From a virus, in IMG/VR virus record IMGVR_UViG_3300005530_000075, positions 1-24,404 of that record: DNA of 24,404 nt, one strand, 5' to 3'. Position 1 is the first letter of the stretch. Each line of letters starts with the position of its first letter. Below are positions 21,924-24,404 of the stretch, piece after piece. A model generated the notes under the pieces. The model did no database searches, was not told where the DNA came from, and worked only from the letters and a program-made list of their open reading frames with translations. A program made the position numbers and the translations under genes.

Positions 21924-22690
21924 TGGCAGGCTTTGACCCAATCGCCGCTGGTTTCATCCCGGCGGGTGCGGCGCCCGGTAACACGGCGCCAGCGACAGGT
22001 GGAACCGAACCGCCGCCGGTCGCCGCCGCGAATCCTCCGGGATTTGAGGATTTGATAAAGGCACAGGTGGCACGGCAAAACGCGATGAACGACCGCGCGC
22101 AGAATTACGCGAGCGATATGTTCCCTCTTCTGAAAGCAAAGCAGGAACTTGGCATCGCACCGACCGGACATGGATCGGAGGCAGCTTATAACATCAGCAG
22201 TCTTATGCGGACCTACACACCGGAATGGGCGCAAAAGGCGCTTTCCACGTTCACTCCGGTCATGACGCCCGAGCAGACGGACGCTTACGCTCAGGCGAAT
22301 AAATATCTGACGATGGCGCAACTGGGCGTACAAGGCGCAGGCCGAAGCGACGCCGGCCTTTCGACCGCCGGCCAGGCCAGCCCAAGCGTCACCATCCCGA
22401 ACGCAGCCGCGAAAATCGTCGTGGACAACATGATCGGATTGCGCCGGATGGAGCATGATCAGGCGTTGCAATGGCAACAAAGCGGCTTGCCGATCCAGGC
22501 GCTTCAGGGTTTCGTGACGGGGTTCCAAACGAAAGTGGACCCTCGCGTGTATATCTGGGATCAGTACACCCCGGAGCAGCGGTCAAAGATCGCCAGCAAA
22601 ATGAAGCCAGCACAGTATCGTTCGTTCATGCAACAGGTGGACGCAGCGGACAGGCGCGGCATTTATAATACCTTCGGAATGGATCAGTAA
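21923..22690 (+). CDS. Putative internal virion protein (255 aa)
   Basis: ATG 21923 overlaps the previous TGA (TGATG). Residues 1-40 are a Pro/Ala/Gly-rich lead. The rest is largely helical, including FEDLIKAQVARQNAMNDRAQ, PEWAQKALSTFTPVMTPEQT and IVVDNMIGLRRMEHDQALQW. The C-terminus contains YTPEQRSKIASKMKPAQYRS, basic and helical. I recognise no family. It immediately precedes the transglycosylase gene (TAATG overlap), so it is likely part of the same ejection complex. Confidence 0.6.
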   Translation: MAGFDPIAAGFIPAGAAPGNTAPATGGTEPPPVAAANPPGFEDLIKAQVARQNAMNDRAQNYASDMFPLLKAKQELGIAPTGHGSEAAYNISSLMRTYTPEWAQKALSTFTPVMTPEQTDAYAQANKYLTMAQLGVQGAGRSDAGLSTAGQASPSVTIPNAAAKIVVDNMIGLRRMEHDQALQWQQSGLPIQALQGFVTGFQTKVDPRVYIWDQYTPEQRSKIASKMKPAQYRSFMQQVDAADRRGIYNTFGMDQ

Positions 22691-24404
22691 TGGCGGCGCT
22701 TCGCACAAACGACGCGTATGACGCCCTGTTTGACCAATGGGGACGCGTCTATAACGTCGATCCATTGTTGCTGAAGACCGCGTTTCATCTCGAAAGCAGC
22801 GGCAACCCGAATTCGCGAGATTCTTCCGCCGGCGCTCAGGGTGGCATGCAGATCATGCCGAGTCTCGCGAAACACTATGGCATCGATCCGCACGATATCA
22901 CCCAGGCGATCCCCGCCGCCGCCGCGTATCTGGCCGAGGGATTGCAGGCGACCGGCGGTAATCCGGCTGGCGCACTGGCCTATTACAACGGCGGCCCGAA
23001 GACTCTGGAGCGCTGGAAACCGGAGACGCAAGGCTACGTCGCGAAGGCGCTTTCCTATTATCCGCAGATGCGGCTTGTCAGTTCAGCACAAGCAGCGCCG
23101 CTCGATGCTCCGAAACAACCATCAGTCGGGGCTCCCGAAACGCCTCCAGACGAGAAAGCATTTCAGTCACGCTGGGGTATGGCCGCGCCGGTTAATGATG
23201 CTCCGGTCGATGACAAGGCATTCCGTGAACGTTGGGGTATAACCACATCAGCGCCACCGAAGGCCGCGATTGCTTCCGATGCGGCCATGAGTCGGCCAGT
23301 GGCGGCGCCCGCGCCGGCCATGGGCAACCCGAACACGGCGCTGAACGCACTTGGCAGCGACCAGTTCATTCCCAATCCTCTCGCGGCCAACCCGAGCCAG
23401 AGCGCCTATTCTGCATTGCGATCCGCCGTGGCGCGCGATCCGGCGCTCACCTACGCTCAGAATTTTCCTGTCGCGATGGATGCGCAAGGTAATCCGCACC
23501 TCGCATTGCCTGGGTCCATCCATGATCTTCTTGGCGGCGCGATTGATGCGATTTACGGCACGCGCACAGGCCGGATGACGCCGGAAGCGACCCAGACCGT
23601 GGCGTCGAGCGTGCTTATGGCGCCGGGAGTGATGCGTTCACCAGCGAACGTGCCTGGACGCTTCACGTTGCTTCCGCGTGCTACCTCTCCGGATGCTTCG
23701 GCCGAAGCGATGTTTTCGGAAGGTCGTGGCAACCCATTGGCTGTTGAATCGCCGGCGCAGACGATCACGCCAGCGCCTGGTCGTGCGTTCGAGGTCGATT
23801 CAGCGGGGAACGCAACGCAACCGGGCATGGCGCTGGCTCCGATTACTTCGGCCGCTGAAGCCCCGCGAGGCAACCCATTGGCTACACGGCCAGCCTCTGC
23901 CGTGGCGCCTCCTCAGGCGCCTTCCAGCATGGCTCTTACCTACACTCCGGAACAACGTGCTGCCCTCGACCTCATCAAATCGGGAGCGACGTCAAACCCC
24001 GGCGCGGCGCCGCCGCTCGGTGTTCCTGGTTACACACCAACAACCCCGGGCGTTCCTCCATCGGCAGCGGCCGGACTGTCCGCCGCGGACCTCGCGGCAC
24101 ACATGGCCGCGAACGACACACCGCCGCCGTCTCCCATGATCCCGCCGTTGACCAAGGCAGCCGCCGAGAAAGTCGCGGATCAGATCATTCAGCATTTCCA
24201 CACGGGTAACGAGCCTATCGCGCCGGCCGATTTGGTCGTGCCTCCTGGCTATCATCCGACATTGACGGGGCTCACCAATGATCCCGGGCTCGCCACGTTG
24301 CACCGAGGCATCGAAAGTGTCACCGGCAGTCCGGCGGTCATCGCGCAACACAACGCTCAGGTGATCAACGGAGCGGCAGCGCGATTGCAGGGCAATCCCG
24401 GCGA
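22690..24404 (+). CDS. Lytic transglycosylase-containing internal virion protein (3' truncated by window)
   Basis: The frame is open from ATG 22690 to the end, giving at least 571 residues. Residues ~5-125 are an SLT-type lytic transglycosylase: LLLKTAFHLESSGNPNSRDS with the likely catalytic E35, then GAQGGMQIMPSLAKHYG and ALAYYNGGPKTLERW. Such domains cut peptidoglycan so phage DNA can cross the cell wall. Two copies of a short motif, DEKAFQSRWG and DDKAFRERWG, lie at residues 154-163 and 174-183. The remainder is Pro/Ala-rich and looks disordered until the helical segment near the end (TKAAAEKVADQIIQHF; SVTGSPAVIAQHNAQVINGA). The size fits a large ejection protein of P22 gp16 or T7 gp16 type. 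Unlike P22, peptidoglycan cleavage is clearly built in here. Confidence 0.85.
   Translation, partial: MAALRTNDAYDALFDQWGRVYNVDPLLLKTAFHLESSGNPNSRDSSAGAQGGMQIMPSLAKHYGIDPHDITQAIPAAAAYLAEGLQATGGNPAGALAYYNGGPKTLERWKPETQGYVAKALSYYPQMRLVSSAQAAPLDAPKQPSVGAPETPPDEKAFQSRWGMAAPVNDAPVDDKAFRERWGITTSAPPKAAIASDAAMSRPVAAPAPAMGNPNTALNALGSDQFIPNPLAANPSQSAYSALRSAVARDPALTYAQNFPVAMDAQGNPHLALPGSIHDLLGGAIDAIYGTRTGRMTPEATQTVASSVLMAPGVMRSPANVPGRFTLLPRATSPDASAEAMFSEGRGNPLAVESPAQTITPAPGRAFEVDSAGNATQPGMALAPITSAAEAPRGNPLATRPASAVAPPQAPSSMALTYTPEQRAALDLIKSGATSNPGAAPPLGVPGYTPTTPGVPPSAAAGLSAADLAAHMAANDTPPPSPMIPPLTKAAAEKVADQIIQHFHTGNEPIAPADLVVPPGYHPTLTGLTNDPGLATLHRGIESVTGSPAVIAQHNAQVINGAAARLQGNPG
23149..23238 (+). repeat. 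Short duplicated D-[ED]-K-AF-x-x-RWG motif
   Basis: Residues 154-163 and 174-183 of the transglycosylase-containing protein repeat the pattern D-x-K-A-F-x-x-R-W-G with a 10-residue gap. It may be a small docking or proteolysis-tag motif used in large phage internal proteins. Confidence 0.6.

Overview
The window is a high-G+C stretch of a tailed phage or prophage. Every recognisable gene lies on the + strand, genes are packed with 1-20 bp overlaps (ATGA, GTGA, TTGA and TGATG junctions), and no host housekeeping gene, tRNA, rRNA, integrase or CRISPR array is visible. The morphogenesis block is of the P22 podovirus type (portal, scaffold, gp5-like coat, gp4-like adaptor, gp10-like stabiliser, then internal/ejection genes and a lytic transglycosylase). 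High G+C and protein style suggest an alphaproteobacterial host, but that is inference only.

Layout. 1-1507: end of an unrecognised gene, then six small ORFs of unknown role. 1510-3732: P22-type portal. 3732-4946: four small unknown genes. 4982-5976: scaffold and a small gene. 5977-6186: a leader gap before the coat gene (6187-7395), which is followed by a strong hairpin terminator. 7453-8623: a coiled-coil protein with two HeH-like units, a small ORF and a small secreted protein. 8625-9416: gp4-like head-tail adaptor. 9413-11967: a GT2-TylF fusion (glycosyltransferase plus sugar O-methyltransferase) and a second GT2 with a TPR-like tail. 11969-18548: fibre region with three collagen-like (Gly-X-Thr) proteins, a gp10-like protein with an unusual C-terminus, a glycine-rich tip protein, and a beta-rich/FnIII protein ending in what looks like the missing gp10 C-terminal domain. 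18529-19433: an AspH-like 2-oxoglutarate/Fe(II) oxygenase and a cupin. 19433-24404: ejection-type proteins and a large lytic transglycosylase running off the window.

The most interesting idea is that the phage carries its own modification cassette for collagen-like virion fibres. Two glycosyltransferases and a TylF-type sugar methyltransferase are translationally linked to the first collagen-like gene, and a hydroxylase-type oxygenase plus a cupin are linked to the third. Threonine occupies almost every third position of the Gly-X-Y repeats, recalling the O-glycosylated, O-methylated GPT repeats of Bacillus BclA. A second notable observation is an apparent rearrangement of the gp10-like stabiliser: its body and its C-terminal domain are now in two genes about 4 kb apart, with fibre modules between them.
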